A DNA stretch of 64,000 bases from Camellia lanceoleosa (GCA_025200525.1 CM045768.1:49236925-49300924), one strand, 5' to 3'; positions 45,997 to 59,060 are shown, counted from the stretch's first letter. The notes: generated from the letters alone by a model not told the origin. Translations and numbers: made by a program.

Positions 45997-48900
45997 CTAG
46001 AAAAGATGGAGAGATATCTTAAGCTTGTTCTGTCTCCATTTAGGAAGCTCATAGAAGGCTTTCCTTGACATTTTGAATATCTCTTGGAACTCCTCGTTCG
46101 ATAAATATGCCTGCAAAATAACCCACCAGAAAATGCAGATTAAAATAGAGACCGATATGAGATATCCCATTCACCCAAAAAGATATGAGATATCCCAACT
46201 CTAGAAAGTTTTCGATGCATGCTTTCAAATTATAATTCAAAAGTGGAAATTTCAAAAAGCTAGCGTTGAAATGTCGATGAAACTAACAGGATTATAAATG
46301 TGTGGTAAATTTGTGTCCAGGAGGCTTAGATATCAGTTTCCACGCATAAATTTTAGTTGAAAAAGGGGATTTTTTTTTTTTAAATGATGTTTGCTTTAAA
46401 TTAAGAGTCACAATAAATCAAATGGCTGTAAATCAAAACAAAAATTTGAGATATAATTTTAAAACCTCCACACTTTTAGATATTGAGCAGTAAATAATGT
46501 TTATTTTGAACCACGAATGGAGCAAATTCCTCCAAGATGAATACGGAAGGGGGTACCTCTCTTTTGGTCACATCTATGCCCGTTACTGGGTCATTTGACA
46601 CCACTTTCAACCGCTCATATGGATAGATTAACAAGTTTACACCATCATGAATTCCAGCATTTCCAGACGGAACAGTAGATACCAATGATCCATCTGCGAG
46701 AAAAAAATTATGGATAACAGATTAGCCCAATCAAAGAACCAGAGAACCGTGTGAACTTAAAAAAATAATAATAAAGAGAAAGAATGAGTGAACGAATGAA
46801 ACGAAAAGAAAGAATGTGAGAGAAATGCGGTATTATTTGTAAAGAATAAAGTCACTCCCCACCTCTTAACATAAAAGGCAGCATTTTTTCAATCTCATTT
46901 TATGGTTCTTGCATTACATGTATAGAACTCCATCAAAGAAATACTGTCCGGTTGGACGCCCAAGCCATAAATTCATAGAATTTTTTTTTGGCTTTTCATG
47001 TCAATTCTCAATATTATTCAATTTGCACATAGACCATTATATTTGTTCAAAAGTTGAGCCAGGATGTCAAAAAAAAAAAAAAAACCAAGTTTATCCATTG
47101 GCAAATAGAAGGATTTTATTCATTACCAGCATCACCAAGATTGGGAGAAGATCCTGAAAAGAGCTTCGGGGTAATTGGAGGGGGGCTTGAAAATCGGCGA
47201 TTGTATGAAGACTTGACACTTGAGCCTAAAACACCAGATGCAGGAGATGAACCTCTTGCCAGTCCATTGGGGCCAACAGACCGGCTTCTTACACCATTTG
47301 GGGCAGTCTCCATTGAGTATGCTTTCCACGAACTTCGTAAATTTGCCTGTGTATATATATAAATGGCATGACAGTAAATAATGAAATGTCCCATATTTTA
47401 TTTAAATGGGATATAGAGATCATACTAACTGAACATGAAATGCTGTGGCAGTCACTTACTTCCATTTTCTGTGCTTCACCCTTTAAAATAGCAAGCTTCC
47501 GCTCAAATGAATTGCCGAGCATCTACAAGTGCAGAAATGGAGTTAAAACTGTCTAATTACCTTAGCACTACTAAATTGTATAAAACAAGCTAAAGGCAAC
47601 AAGAGAGCTTAAACAGCATCTCAGCAAATTTAATTTCAGATTAAGAAATTATTCTCTTACGTTGGCCTTTGAGGAATCCCATTCAAAGAATCGCGTGAAA
47701 AATGGTGGCTCGTACCCTTCTGTAACAACATAAATTGGACTCTCTGAAGAAAGGCCTTCAACCAGGATGTCCATCTCCACGAATTTCTGTTACTTCCAAC
47801 GTAAAAGTAGAATAAATGAATCGTCAAGAAAGAACAAATCATCTAAAACCATCTAACCATAAAAAAAGGCAAAGAATTCAAGGTCTATTTGCAGTGCTTA
47901 CAAGACCAATAGTAAGGGCCTCTTGTTTTGGTCCGATATTTGAATGGCGTCCAATCCAAACATAAATTTCACTGTGGCAGTCCAGTACTAGCACATCTTC
48001 AGTAGTTAGATCATCCTGAGAGAAGTTATATATCTCTTTTGCCTGCAATTTATAAAGGCCACAGAAATTTAAAAAAGAACAGGACCTCATCTCTCACTTC
48101 ACGAGAATTGCAAGTGTGCAATGCAATTTTACATTAGAGGTTACATTTACTTTAGACTAGAAAAAACCTAACAAACTCGGCAGAACTTCCAGCATCACAA
48201 ATCTTGAATTAACAAAAAAGAAGTCGATGAATTATTTTTTGCAGAACAATTATACTCCATATATAACTCACTCAAAAAAAGAAAAAAAAAGTTGGCAGAA
48301 TATCACGCCAAGCAGCATCTTGTTAAGAGTGATTAGTTAAACCATTAGGTGAAATAAAAGGGAAAATTTCAACATATAATAAATTTTTAAATTTTTTTCA
48401 CAGTTCAAATTCACTAATAAATGATTAAGTAGAACCTTTTTAATCCAAAAATGATAAATGAAGATTAAAAATAACAGACAAACTCAAGCCCTTTAACTAA
48501 TAGGGGAAATAAGAGAGACAATTTCAACATATAATAAGATTTTTAATTTTTTTCACAGTTCAAATTCACTAATTAATGATTAAATAGAATTTTTTGATCC
48601 AAAACGATAAATGAAGATTAAAAATAAGAGACAAACTCAAACCCTTAATTACTTCAACATTCAAGTCTCAAACTTTGAAGTACTGTTATTTCTTTCAGAT
48701 CAATTATGCGATAATAATTACTAACATAAAGCTAGCTGTATCAAAGCATCTGACTACTTTATTAAAAATAATTTAAAGCCAGCATTTATTTAAAACTCTA
48801 CTTCTTAACTCCTTCACAACTTTATTAAATTTCAAAATATGAGTGAATTATCTGAGTTTTACTTGTATCTTAGATTATAAACATTGAAATATTGATTTCA

Positions 48901-51900
48901 AATAGTTTACCTACAGGGTGAAAGGAACAGTTTCAACCAAATATATGTTCGACCACAAGCTACTAACAGGCATACATTTAAGTTTGTACATACATACATT
49001 CTTTTATCCCCATTTTATTTTTGAGGTGAACAAATAAATACATATATTACCTTGTCTGTACTACTATATCTGAATTATATAACTCAACGTGCACCAAGTA
49101 TCAAAATCTATGAATGATATAAAAATGTGTCTGAAATGTACCTTGAAATCACCTGCTGAATTTCCTGATCGAGTAGCAAAGGTATCCAGAACCCCCCATT
49201 AGACATGATTTTACAATGATTCACAGCTGGGATAATTCTGAATTAAAGCAGAACCACATTACCTTTTGAGAGAAATATTTGAAGGCAAGGGTATGTTTCT
49301 TACCTTCAGTAAAGGCACATATAAACAAATGGGGATCATCCATGAATGTGTTATTCTCTTTTTCCCTTGGGTATTCGCCCTTTCCACCCAGTGCATTCCA
49401 GAAAAGATCAGGTTCAGTACCTTCCCTCACTAATATAGGTTGCCATGTTGGCTGAGAATGGCATCGATAGAAGTGATGGTTAACATTAGGTGAGAAAAAT
49501 AGGTAAAGTAAAGAGCAATAAGTGTGGAAGGGCTATAAGAAAAAGGAGACACACATTTATAAGATCCAGCATTCTGTCCACAAGATCATGATCTGTAGCT
49601 GAGGTGAGATTTCCAAACCAAGTGAAGATAGATGTCTGAGCCTTCAGGATGTAGCAATAGGATGAATTAAGAGAACTTGAAACCTGCAACAGCATTATCA
49701 ATCAACAAATACAAAATTTGAGAGTTAACTTTGCTTGGTTTTCAAACTCCAAAGCGTTTTCAAGTTTTTTGTTTTTTATGTTTTTTTTTTTTTTTTTGCC
49801 TTCAATGAATTTTTTTCATATTTTAGTCATTTTTTTTTTATTTTTTATTTTTTATACTTTTTAGATGTATCTAATCTAGATGCACCTAACAAGTAAAATA
49901 GTTGCGAATAAACCTGAAAAAAAACATATTTCCGTATTTTTGTTGTAACAAAGCAAAAGACTGGCAGGAGAAAGGGCGGGGACTACAAGCTCGACACTAG
50001 AACTTACCTGATCAACTTGAATTGCTTGCATGTTGTTCAAACTCTTTCCTTGAACTCGAAAAAGAGCTGTCTTTGTGTCATCATAAGTTTCATCAAGAAC
50101 ACCTTTTTCTGCTACAGACCTCTTGTATCGTGTACTCATACCTCCCTATATGAAGTGACAACAACAAAACAATCAGAAGTGGGACTGATGCCTAACAGTA
50201 GATTTACTCAGAATACAAAATCTAAATTGACTGTAAAGTGAAACAATGAGGTGCAAACCTTCAAAATAATCAATGTCTGAAAGATAAAGAAAAATTGCAC
50301 TGGTTCCTTTCCTTCGACAATTTGAGCCTGAAATCAAAACATAGAGGTTAAAATTTGAGAAAATCATTTGATTAAGCAGTAACGAAAGTTGAAGTAAAAA
50401 CAATGTTATGTCTCCTTTATGTAATTCAGTGCTGTCCTACATCAACATCCCTTCAAATACCGTTTCTGGTCATATTGTGAAAGTCATCTCTGAAAGAGAA
50501 ATTTTGGTATAAAGGCTACTCCACAGTTACACCATGTGATGAATTATCAGGAAACCAGAGCCAATTATTAAGTGGATTAATCCTAGTTACAACATAGCAT
50601 GTCGTCTTTAAAAAGAAAATTATTTATTGTGTTGGATTATTACATTAAATTACAAATAAATAAAAAATCAACAACGATAACTTTGCACCGACATAAGCTA
50701 GCACAGCTTAAGAAGATGTTAATACTCGAACATCAGCATGATTCACATTAGTGTCAGTTAAATAGATTAAGTTATAAGCACAAATATCAATACATTGCAC
50801 CATGACAATGCAATAGAAAAAACTAACCAAAACTGGATCTCCCTTGGTTGAATTGATAATGGCGTTCATATGGGAAATAGCATCAGCCTTATCTTCCTAC
50901 AACGTCAAAAGATAATGAACAAAAGAAGTATCATCACTATAAGTGAGGAAAGAAATAGGAACGGTTTTTTTTTTTAATGGATCACTAAATTTAGGGTATT
51001 GGAATACAAACATACCAAGTTTCAAATTGTGCATTCCCAAACCAAAATAACTAGTGTATTAGCACTTCTCAGTAACTTTTATCATCACTATAGCAGTTTA
51101 GGCCTTTTCCCATGACCAATGTGTTGCAATAATGATATGATGAGTTATTCAGTCGAGTAATGCTACGTATCATGAAAAAAATATCATGAAAATGATCATG
51201 AAAGATTCTCCACCGTTAGATTACACATACAAGAAAACACCACACACTAATCAAGGGATGAAAAATCTTCATGAAGCATTTCATGATATTTTTTTCATGA
51301 TCCCTAACATTATTCTATTCAGTAATACTTAATCAGCACAATATATGTATAATATTTATAATGTATATTATATTTGTTTTGGTATGTAAATTTAATGAAG
51401 AATGTCACCAATAAGATGTTTAATCAGCACAATATATGTATGTATAATCAGGCACAATATATGTTTAATATATATAGTGCGTAGTATATTTATTTGGTAA
51501 TCAACACAATATATCTATAATCAGCTCCTGTGCACACAAATAATATAACCAAAAATATATATACTACTAATAGAGCTAGAGTGCACTACTTGGAAAATTA
51601 CCACAAGAACTAGTCAGCAATATTCTTAATGAATCTAGCACCAATATCCATGAAAAAGTATTACCACTTCACACAAAGTTGTCATCAATAAGATTTGCAT
51701 GCTGAAATTGTGTGATTGGCCACTGGAAGCCCATGGTTGAAAACTATTAATCCATTTAAAAATATAATTGTAATGCAATTAGGTATGCAGAATTCATTTT
51801 AACTAATAATGTTCGCTAGATAAGTGAGAAACTAATAATTTGATTTAGATTCATACATAACAAAATGTGTTTATACAAATAACATAAATGAAGATTGGAG

Positions 51901-54900
51901 ATTCCTGTTAAAACACCACACTCACCATTGCACTCCTGCAACCAAGCCATGCATAGAATAGATTCTCCTCCCTCCCACTGCCAGCATATGCATACTGCAC
52001 AATATAGCAGTCACCACTATAAAGCTTTGCCTGTTCTGCAGCAGGAACAAGGGATACTTCATCGCCATTTACCCGCCAAACCTAAAATGTAAGACAATAT
52101 AAACAATAAATGCTCGATGACACAAGCTCACATTCATAATATCAAGACACAGGATTTTTTTGTTTAAAAAAATATATATATTACCTTTAATGTGCCGTTG
52201 CAATCTATAAATGGCTGGCAGTCTTCATCAGGTAGCTCTTTGACGTCATAACCGTGCTGCTTAAATATTGCTGATTATAGAAAGGAGATAAAAAAATTTA
52301 AAAAAAAAAACACAACTATACCACTAGAAATACTCTACAGATCTATTTTTCAGTGTCGAATTGCTTCTATATTTTGCTTTGTATAAGTTATTGAATGAGG
52401 TACGAAACCTGCTACTTTCCCTCGACCTTCTTCATACAGCTTTGGTTCAACTGTTGGCCAACTATCAAAATATGACCTAAACAATGCAGTTTCTGATCCT
52501 TCAGTTAAGAAAGTTAAATGGGTACCAACTGATCTTCCTTGAGATCTGACAAAATCCTGTGGAGGAGAAACCAGTAATCATTCAGGAAACAAAGCCCTTA
52601 AAAGGGCACAAGGGCAAGCACAAGCTGTTGTATTCATGATTATAAAACATACAGCTTTTTACAGATTAACACTGTTTCATTATATTCTTTTTAAATTTTC
52701 TTTTTCCTTTTTGCATGTGTAAGACACAAAGAAACTCACTTCTCAATGGAGACATGAAACCTGCACAACTTAAATTTTGATATCAACACTAAGTCCACCA
52801 TATTGGCATTTTCTCAAAATATATCAGCAACTTCTCGCTCACAAGCTAACTGACAGCAACTACCCATCAAAGCATCTCTCTCATGAATCAGCTGCACCAG
52901 GTCTCTCAGAATTTTAAGTCTTGGGAAGTTCAATATTTTAGAGTTAAACACGGTTGCATCTTCTTGATGCTTTCTTAATAATATTTGCTTATTTATCAAA
53001 AAAAATATTTTAGAGTTAAACACAAACTAGCCCTCTTACTCCATCCTGTTGTCTATACCTATTTTGCCATCTTTTTCTCAAAAACACACTCAAGGATAAG
53101 AATGCTATAAAAAATTAGGGAACAAAGATACAAAGGATACATCATACATAACCGGGAAAGCAAACATCCTTTTGAGGACACTAAAAACTCTAGACCCTTT
53201 TTTTTCATTTTTTTTTCCAATTTTTACTTTCAAATATCATAGACAATAAATTCTAATTCAAATGTTAACTTCAAGCAGCTGCAGTAGTTACAATTCCTTA
53301 GATTACCAGATTAATATCACCACTGGTTTACCACTTGTCTATGTGCCTAACAACTTAGACTTCTACAAACATACTTCAAGAGGCATTTTTCACAGCACAG
53401 CAATTCCCCTTGATGTCAAGCCTAAAAGATAACTTGTATTGATCTGACATATCATTTATAACTCCAGTGATAATAGAAATAAGAAATCATGGCGTGCTCC
53501 CGAATTTTGAATCTAGTTAGCAAGTCGATTCTATCAGACACCACACCTTTAAGTAAGTTATAAAATTTGAGTCATTATTGATTACCAATGTTGATATCCT
53601 TTTCAAGTTACATATCCCCTCATCATTCAGTCTTCACAACAATTTCATCATCAATATACTCATGTGCTAGAACCTTTTCAATTAGCACCTATTCAATTAT
53701 CTCCTAATTGAAATTCCTAATGTTCTATCTATGTAGGATGGACCGTAAAATTCTCTCAGAGAAATGAATGTTAATATAACAAAGCAGAACAAACACAATT
53801 ATAACACCACATTTTAGTGTGCACGTGTATACTGCATGTGTACGTGCGTGAGTGAGAAAGACAAGAGAAGAAAGGGAGTTCTTACTTCTACAGCTGAGAT
53901 TGAAGTCTTCCGTTCTGTGATCGAGGTATTTCTTCCCATCCAAGCAAAAAGTTCAGCATCACAATCCAACATATAACACTTGTTTGAGTCAAGCATTTCT
54001 TTATTCAAATTGTCACTGCCACTTTGACATAGTTTCCCCTGAGTATTTATCCTGCCAATCAGAGAACCTTAAAGCGATTATATCGAGGAAGGCACACTCC
54101 GAAAATAAAAAATAAAAAGAGGAAAATTTAAAGGAAACACATGTAACTTGGACTTGTCCAGAATCTGGGAAGATTGATTTAGCTCAGTCAAGGATGTCTC
54201 ATGCAAATCAAAAAGTCTAAGAAGCACAGCCATTTATGTGCATTGGAACTACAAAAATTGATTTTTTATGGCTTAATGATGTTCACTAATTTCTCAAAAT
54301 TAGAAATATAAGACCTCTGAGCATTTGGTAGGATGATTTGAATTCTCTCTCTCTTCCCCTGTATTGTTTTTTGGTGGGTAAATTGACTTCCGGTCATGCA
54401 GGCTAACGAAAACTGTGGATATGCCAAAACACAGACTTGACAATAATCGGGAGCAAAACTCACCAGAATAGTTTTACAGTTGAAATATCAGGTTGTTCCT
54501 GAACAGTAGAGGGCGAATCCCGGGGAATGGGAGCATATCCACCAAACAAGCTCCAAAATTCCCCAACATCTGGATCACCAACAAATTTTCCGTCATCTGC
54601 ACCAATTGAGCAGTTAAAATTTTCAATATCTATTCTTACTCTATACCAAACAAGCTCCAAAAGTACAGAGCAAAATCCCTACCTATAGTTGCAACCTCAC
54701 AATTCCCCCCATGCTTATTCTCTTTGATGTACTGAACAACTTCCAAAGCCTTGGCTCTTTCTTGTGTGCTGGAATTGCAGCCGCTGAAAAGGAAAATTTT
54801 TGATGCTGTGTCAAGAATGAACACATCATTGTGGTTCAAGGATGTTCTAGTAAAAGGCACCTGGTCACAAAGTACAACACAGAGGTCACACACTCATACT

Positions 54901-57780
54901 TACTTAGTATGTGAGCAGGCATATAATATAGAACACTATGAAGGTGCTTACAAATGAAATAGAAGCAAAATAGAACATTTTGATAACCTAGGTTGGAGAC
55001 GCAAGGCCCTGGATTAGCTATGCAATAAATAGCATGTTTTATGCTCTAAGTCAGATCAGCCAATGGCCACGAAAATTGCAGGCTTCTTTCTAGAGTTGAC
55101 TTACTGGGCTTAACAAATTACAATTGTAAACTTTAAGAATCATTTACCTCTTTAACGTGAACAACACGGTCTCCCTTGCATGTTAGCAAGCTGATTTGGT
55201 ATGTTTCACTATTTGCATGCCCTGGTCCCGAAGAAAACACTCCTTCAATCGGGATAATGCAGGGTTTAAAGTATGACAAGAATAACTCAGTTTCTTGACC
55301 TTGAACTTCTCTATATTGCACAACATGGGACCCCAGCGCTTCATCCAATTCAAGTGCTTTGTCTGATGCAAGGGCAGAGTCCACCTGCCAATTCCATAAT
55401 ACAAATTAAATTAGGGTAAACTACAAAAACTACAAATAGGTCCTAATAGTTGGATTTAATTCTCATCAAGTCCTATTGAAAATAAGTCCTAGTACAATCA
55501 TTGCTAAAAATAATGTGTCGATTTTTTTTGCATATATCGCTAAAAATTGATAATTAATGTCTTTTTTGTCATGATTTTTATAAATTCTCGCTAAAACTTA
55601 CAATTAGTGACGTTTTTCTGTGATGAATTTTTTAAACTGTCGCTGAAAGTTGAAAATTAGTGATTTTTTTTGTGACGGTTTTTTAAAACTGTCGCTAAAA
55701 CTTATAATTACTAATATTTTTTGTGACAAAATTTTCAAACTGTCGCTGAAAATTAACAATTAGTGACATTTTTTTAATAGTATTTGATGAAAAATGCCAT
55801 TAATTATCATAAGACCTATTGGACAATAAGTGCACCTATTAGGACCTACACGTAAGTTCCCTAAAAAATTAAAACACCCTTCCATGAAGTGAATTATCAA
55901 ATAACATGTCTTTAGTCCAAAATTTCCAAATTCATAAACATGCCCTCGCCCCAAACCCCCTTATTTTCTCAAAACATACAACTAATTAAAAATATGAAGT
56001 CGATGGATCAAATGACAAAACTATCAAGCACATTAATCAAGAGGCAAATAATTTAGAGGGCCGATGTATTCCCTTAAATGAGCATCATTTCTCCTACTTT
56101 GGAAAATGATTACTGCTACGGTACCTCTGCAGGTTTAGTTACAATATAATGCCATTTATTCCAAAGATATAATGAGAAGAGAAAGTAAAAACCTCATTGG
56201 CATCCTTTCCGAGCCAATAATGGATATCATGTTGCTGAGTGCCATTTTTGAGCAAAAAAGTCTGTCTCAAGCAGAACACAAAAAATAAAGTCAAGTTGGT
56301 TGCTATGAAAGGAGGCAATGTAGATGTGTTACGCTTCCACATATCATTAACAAGGCTGCAACAATCACTAAACAAATCAGATGAGCTTCTAGATGAAGTT
56401 AGGTTTCTGAAATTGTTGATGACTTGCCAATAACTTCGCATAATAGAAGCCAAACCGTGCCAGGAACTTACATTCAAAGCTATATATGCACTTCCAGAAA
56501 AGAACTTCCCATGTGAAGACCTTGGAACAGGAACCAACTGAATGTTCTGAACACACCAGATTTCTAAACCACTGAATACCAGTTAAAGGATGAAGTAACA
56601 AAATTAACGGCATAGAGATGACTAAAATGGCTAGCTAGTAAATGCATCCTAAAAATGTAATTGACTAATTTGATTTGTGCTTGTTCAACAATATCAAAAT
56701 GATTACCCATCTAGCATAAAAATACACCCAATATAGTCTCCAGTAAATGGGATGTGGGAGAGGTAGATTGGGTATCCAGCATTTGGATTTAGAACAATGG
56801 TCAATGGCAATTTTTGACTGCTTATTTATTTCAGCAACATGTTTTACTTATTTGACTTCAGAAAACCACAAGTTCTTTAGGTTAACCAAACCAAACCCCC
56901 AAGCCTTAAGTCCCACAAGTTATTTAGGTTATGAATTTTTTTGGCAACAGCACAAGATGCTTTGAGACTTCTAATATCTTTACTAAAAAGAATCGATGGC
57001 AGAAAAAATGAGTCAAAACAGGTTGTATCAGAGAGCTGAGTTGTGTCATTGGCCTGTTCTATATCAAATTCTAGACATTTGAGAGTGAGAAGAGAAAAAC
57101 CAGTTGTGGGGACGTAATTTTGAGTTGTCCACATGGCCTAGGTAGTTAGCCGAGGTGCCACGTGGGTGAATTTGAATTGCCAAGGTGTGGTTAAGCCACG
57201 TCTGAATCTAAGATGTTCAAATGAGGGACTAGAGTCCTAAATGATGACAGACTCTCTATTTGGGTAAGGTTGGACTCTTGAGAGGGTTGATCTTAATCCA
57301 AATAGGAGTAGTCTTGGATAAGTGATATCCTTGTAAAGGATAGAGTCCCATGACGTAAGACTTCTAAAGGAAGTTAGACATTGATCATTATATAAAGAGG
57401 GCACCTCGTGGGTCTAAAGTATATTCTGAACTAATGTTATTTTGTTTTGATATCTTTGAGAAATAAGTTGACTAACTTGATCATCGAAGTGTCCCTGGGT
57501 AGACGAGCCAACGTGGTTTTTTTTTCCTTATCTTTTTGTGCACAAGTGTTGGCTTAATTTATTCCGCCGCGTGCTCTCCAACTAAGTTCCCTACATCTCG
57601 GCAGAGAGATATGATTGGTTGTAAAGTCAAAAATCAACACCCACACCAGTGTTGATCTAAAAAGGCGCAGCCAATTTTAATAAAGTGTATAATAAGGCAT
57701 AATTAAAGAAAACCATAATATGGATACGGCTTTGCTCCTGCACCCTGCAATGCGGGGTCAACAGTACCAAAATAAGCCAT
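45997..57780 (-). CDS. VLN1: Villin, VLN1-like actin-bundling protein, 22 coding exons
   Basis: Exons, 5' to 3': 57780-57728, 56571-56472, 56261-56193, 55384-55148, 54860-54683, 54596-54464, 54051-53886, 52556-52409, 52270-52185, 52081-51926, 50896-50828, 50327-50259, 50145-50008, 49683-49555, 49451-49304, 49152-49142, 48042-47902, 47786-47661, 47522-47460, 47346-47127, 46693-46557, 46110-45997. They sum to 2691 nt, one frame of 896 residues plus TAG; every intron is GT-AG. Start MAYFGTVDPALQGAGAK leads directly into GLEIWCVQN, the usual villin N-terminus. Six gelsolin repeats (about 20-720; e.g. HDIHYWLGKDANE, SLNHNDVFILDT, CYILKAQTSIFTWFGNL), a short Ser/Pro linker (about 740-830), and a C-terminal headpiece (YPYERLKVVSNDPVTG, final KISLHLF). 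Villins bind and bundle F-actin in the cytoplasm. RNTSITERKTSIS and the short linker favour VLN1, known in Arabidopsis as Ca-insensitive; the subtype is an inference. No disabling change seen. Confidence 0.93.
48345..48655. repeat. Tandem duplication in villin intron 16
   Basis: Two copies of a roughly 155-bp unit (CAACATATAATAA at 48370 and 48525; TTTTTTTCACAGTTCAAATT and GATAAATGAAGATTAAAAAT in both), between exon 17 and the microexon. A few substitutions separate the copies. Confidence 0.85.
49142..49152 (-). other. 11-nt microexon of the villin gene (exon 16)
   Basis: On the - strand TTCAGCAG/GTGATTTCAAG/GTACAT. The preceding exon ends with one base of a codon (TTTACTGAAG), so the 11 bases complete Gly and encode Asp-Phe-Lys, residues 627-630, joining CAFTE to GDFK and AKEIYNFSQD. 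Without it the frame shifts and the G5-G6 linker is lost. An alternative acceptor 3 nt upstream (TTCAG/CAG) would give 14 nt, adding one residue without changing frame. Confidence 0.85.
49745..49930. mobile_element. MITE remnant in villin intron 13
   Basis: T-rich sequence with the inverted motif TTTTTAGATGTATCTAATC / TAGATGCACCTAACAAG, as in the 41573-42000 MITE. Ends are not clear, so probably partial. Confidence 0.5.
51162..51308. mobile_element. ATCATGAAA-ended MITE in villin intron 10
   Basis: Arms AATGCTACGTATCATGAAAA and TTTTTCATGATCCCTAACAT with the internal AAAACACCACACACTAAT, the complement of the phrase in the 35630-35778 element. Same family, opposite orientation. Confidence 0.85.
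55437..55848. mobile_element. MITE with internal tandem repeats in villin intron 3
   Basis: Ends TAGGTCCTAATAG and CTATTAGGACCTA are exact complements. Inside, TGTCGCTAAAACTTATAATT-like units repeat about four times with a period near 52 bp (starting near 55587, 55637, 55690, 55741). Non-coding; no clear target duplication. Lies about 50 bp from the exon 4 acceptor. Confidence 0.75.
57105..57600 (+). mobile_element. LTR-like fragment in villin intron 1
   Basis: Starts TGTGGGGACG and contains GATCATTATATAAAGAGGGC (TATA near 57391), then GACTAACTTGATCATCGAAG, the kind of R/U5 phrase seen in the 36045-36859 LTR (ACTTAGGCATCGGAG). Repeated GAGTCCTA / GACTCT words upstream also recall that LTR. 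The right end is uncertain and no target duplication was found. Confidence 0.55.
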
Positions 57781-59060
57781 TGCCTGCTATATATCTGATC
57801 CTTCCGGAAACATTCCGCACTTTCTTGCAATATATTCTGCAGCAAAGGCATTAGCATCTGTTATTGCCACATTATACAGGCAGTTCATGTATTATACTCG
57901 TTAAAAATTGATATGTCATATGTCTATAAAATGACAAATATCATGCATCAGGGATAACACAACTTCAACGATGCTCATGTTTCTCCATTTTGAGTCCAAT
58001 TGTAATTTATAACCAAGTAGAAGGCATCAGAAAAAATGGAACAACAAAATGTGTTTCCCAACCCATTCCACATAAGTTCTAGTAGTTCTTCACGGCAATT
58101 TGAAGTCAGCCTTTGCTCTAAAACTCATACTCACAAACTGGTGTATGGGGGCTCATGAACATCCACATATATATAGAATTGAAGGGATTCAAGTAAATAC
58201 ATTATTTACTTTTTTTGCCATCAATTTTTTGAAATAATGCCTTTTAATTGTGCGATATCACCCGTTTTGTTTCGTGACAAATATTCTACAAGGGTTGCTT
58301 CCAAAATCAAGCAAAACATCTCATTTCCATGACATGTCAAGATAATTAATTTTATGTCATCAAATTCCCCACTTATCAATGTCTTTAATGAATCACAGTA
58401 AAAAGAAGTAGGCTAAGCGAGAAATTATGACACATGCATGTTGAATACACTTGAACTACATTGAAAAAAAAGCCTTAAAAAAACACACGCACACAAAAAC
58501 AAGAGAGATGGAGGAGGAGGAGGAGGAGGAGAAAATAAAATAAAAAACCTAAAACTTGCATCTTGTGGCCAATCTCCAATAATCAGCACAGGACGTCATT
58601 TGAGTTGATGAAAATGTAATCACAATCAATGAATCTACATTTTTGTCCAGCAATCTCTTTCAACCATACAAGGCTAGATTTGTATTTGATACAATTATAC
58701 AATAACCATATCCTCACTCTACCATCATGTGTACATACTCCAAAATCACACCCCAATAAAGATAAATAATCCAATGATGACATACAAGTAAACAAATTAT
58801 AAGATAACAAATCACAAAACATTTAAGCAGATCTTGTTACCTATCAACAGTTGGGAACTGAATTGAAGCTTTGGAAATCTTTGAAAGATCCAAAATGGGT
58901 AGTTTGGGATGAGCCTTGATAGATAGAGAGAAAAAAGGAAAAGAACAATTATGAGTATATTCTCATTTTATTTTTGACCCATTAAATACAAATTTATTAA
59001 AAACGTAAGTAAATCAAAAGTAACGGAGATGTGGAAAGGTAGATGAAGAAAGAGACACTG
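57781..59060 (-). promoter_or_regulatory. Probable villin 5' UTR, leader intron and promoter
   Basis: Upstream of the ATG (57780), a possible acceptor TTTGCTGCAG lies at 57837-57846 and a possible donor GATAG/GTAACA at 58835-58840, suggesting a leader intron of about 1 kb and a 5' UTR exon upstream of 58841. This rests on splice consensus alone. Pyrimidine-rich GA/CT sequence and a (CT)n run (59272-59299) further upstream may belong to the promoter. Confidence 0.4.

Larger units (their letters stand above)
42278..46797. repeat. Duplicated block X2 (native villin 3' region)
   Basis: Collinear with X1 (35451-38874). Contains the intact villin exons 21-22 and continues at 46798 into the rest of the gene, so X2 is the original location. 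Longer than X1 because of a 1.9-kb hAT derivative (42422-44333) and a 125-bp MITE (45572-45696). Confidence 0.92.

Noticed and set aside
52814..54463. Small - strand ORFs at 52814-53023 and 54266-54463
   Set aside because: They lie in villin introns 7 and 6. They do not extend the gelsolin domains, and the flanking exons already join in frame without them.
57657..57857. 66-codon - strand ORF overlapping villin exon 1
   Set aside because: Shadow frame: the true frame here is the one starting MAYFGTVDPALQG at 57780, which splices into GLEIWCVQN.
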